Part shown: positions 5,717 to 6,326 of the stretch, piece by piece
How positions within the stretch are numbered: position 1 is the stretch's first letter
Layout of the letters: the number at the start of each line of letters is the position of its first letter
DNA from: Thiobacillus sp.
Lineage (GTDB): Bacteria > Pseudomonadota > Gammaproteobacteria > Burkholderiales > Thiobacillaceae
Direction: 5' to 3'
Assembly: GCA_024710445.1 (NCBI GenBank)
Contig: JANJUT010000005.1
Location: 1-6,326 of the forward strand
Length of the DNA stretch: 6,326 nt
Translations under genes and position numbers: made by a program
The notes under the pieces: generated by a model
What the model was told of the DNA's origin: nothing
The model's input: the letters and a program-made list of their open reading frames with translations, nothing else
Database searches by the model: none

Positions 5717-6301
5717 TTAAGCGAAATTCGCCTCAGCAAACTTCCAGTTCACCAGGTTGTTGAGGAAGGTCTCGACGAACTTGGGACGCAGGTTGCGGTA
5801 GTCGATGTAGTAGGCGTGCTCCCACACATCGACGCACAGCAGCGGCTTGTCGGCGGTGGTCAGCGGGGTGCCGGCGGCGCCCATGTTGACGATGTCGACG
5901 GAGCCGTCGGCCTTTTTCACCAGCCAGGTCCAGCCGGAACCGAAGTTGCCGACGGCGCTGGTCTGGAATGCGGTCTTGAAGGCATCGAAGCTGCCCCACT
6001 TGGCGTTGATGGCGTCAGCCAGCGCGCCGCTCGGTGCGCCGCCGCCGTTGGGCGTGAGGCAGTTCCAGAAGAAGGTGTGGTTCGACACCTGGGCGGCGTT
6101 GTTGTAGATGCCGCCGGCGGGTGCGCTCTTGACGATATCCTCAAGCGACTTGTTTTCGAAGTCGGTGCCCTTGATCAGGTTGTTGAGGTTGGTGACGTAG
6201 GCCTGGTGGTGCTTGGCGTAGTGGTATTCAAAGGTTTCCTTGGACATGTGCGGTGCGAGCGCGTCCATGGCAAAAGGCAGTGCGGGTAAAGTGTGTTCCA
6301 T
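5717..6301 (-). CDS. sodB: Iron superoxide dismutase
   Basis: This 194-residue protein is a cytoplasmic Fe/Mn-family superoxide dismutase, normally a dimer, that converts superoxide to H2O2 and O2. Metal ligands are visible: H27 in E-Y-H-Y-A-K-H-H, H75 in S-N-H-T-F-F-W, and D158 and H162 in the signature D-V-W-E-H-A-Y-Y (158-165). Q71 in N-N-A-A-Q-V-S-N-H supplies the active-site glutamine from the N-terminal domain, the arrangement typical of the iron form rather than the manganese form. The length matches E. coli SodB (193). AGGAGA (6312 to 6307, minus strand) lies 5 nt before the ATG, which begins at 6301. The gene converges on the cassette and ends before a strong terminator. The promoter, and so any Fur or small-RNA control, is outside the window. 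Confidence 0.97.
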   Translation of the reverse strand: MEHTLPALPFAMDALAPHMSKETFEYHYAKHHQAYVTNLNNLIKGTDFENKSLEDIVKSAPAGGIYNNAAQVSNHTFFWNCLTPNGGGAPSGALADAINAKWGSFDAFKTAFQTSAVGNFGSGWTWLVKKADGSVDIVNMGAAGTPLTTADKPLLCVDVWEHAYYIDYRNLRPKFVETFLNNLVNWKFAEANFA

Positions 6302-6326
6302 AACTCTCTCCTGAAATTGAACAAAC
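6302..6326 (-). promoter_or_regulatory. sodB ribosome binding site and partial leader
   Basis: The 25 bases upstream of sodB contain CAGGAGAGA on the minus strand, a strong Shine-Dalgarno sequence 5 nt from the start codon. The rest of the leader and the promoter are cut off by the window end. Confidence 0.8.

Noticed and set aside
5816..6289. 157-codon open frame on the plus strand opposite sodB
   Set aside because: It is the antisense shadow of an unmistakable superoxide dismutase with all metal ligands.
1..6326. tRNA, rRNA, CRISPR array or integron integrase
   Set aside because: On reading both strands I found no cloverleaf, rRNA segment, regularly spaced repeats or tyrosine recombinase motifs.

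Overview
The window reads as a GC-rich (about 60-65% G+C over most of its length) Gram-negative chromosome. The protein styles, especially the Fe-type superoxide dismutase and SelO, look proteobacterial, most plausibly Betaproteobacteria. This is inferred from protein similarity remembered by eye, not from a search.

Left part (1-4476, all + strand): a pirin-family cupin protein (84-941), a nitroreductase-family flavoprotein (986-1588), the protein AMPylase SelO (1634-3100), a small lipoprotein of unknown function (3097-3819), and a gene resembling the DUF6499/DUF2285 'transcriptional regulator-like' proteins (3819-4476). The last gene carries an apparent single-base frameshift near 4311-4327. 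SelO and the lipoprotein overlap by 4 nt (GTGA), and the lipoprotein and regulator-like gene by 1 nt (TGATG), so these three are probably translationally coupled. A hairpin with a short T run at 4501-4519 closes this block. Pirin, nitroreductase and SelO suggest a loose redox/stress theme.

Middle part (4520-5650): base composition drops to about 45-50% G+C. The segment 4639-5643 has the complete anatomy of one integron gene cassette. It starts with TTAGCC, a ribosome binding site and ATG follow within 20 nt, and it holds one ORF. The ORF's TAA stop lies inside the R'' core GGCTAAC of a 58-bp attC site, and that core is the exact reverse complement of GTTAGCC at the left junction. No integrase gene or convincing attI is in the window, so this is an orphan cassette or the edge of an array. 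Its 312-aa product resembles AbiTii-domain proteins at the N-terminus and has a C-terminal HEPN-like R-x5-H motif, so I propose it as a candidate anti-phage (abortive-infection type) protein.

Right part (5648-6326, - strand): sodB (iron superoxide dismutase) converges on the cassette and ends at a strong bidirectional terminator (5648-5678) that directly abuts the attC. The cassette therefore sits between two transcription terminators in a convergent intergenic gap. This would be a mild place for an insertion by an integron integrase.
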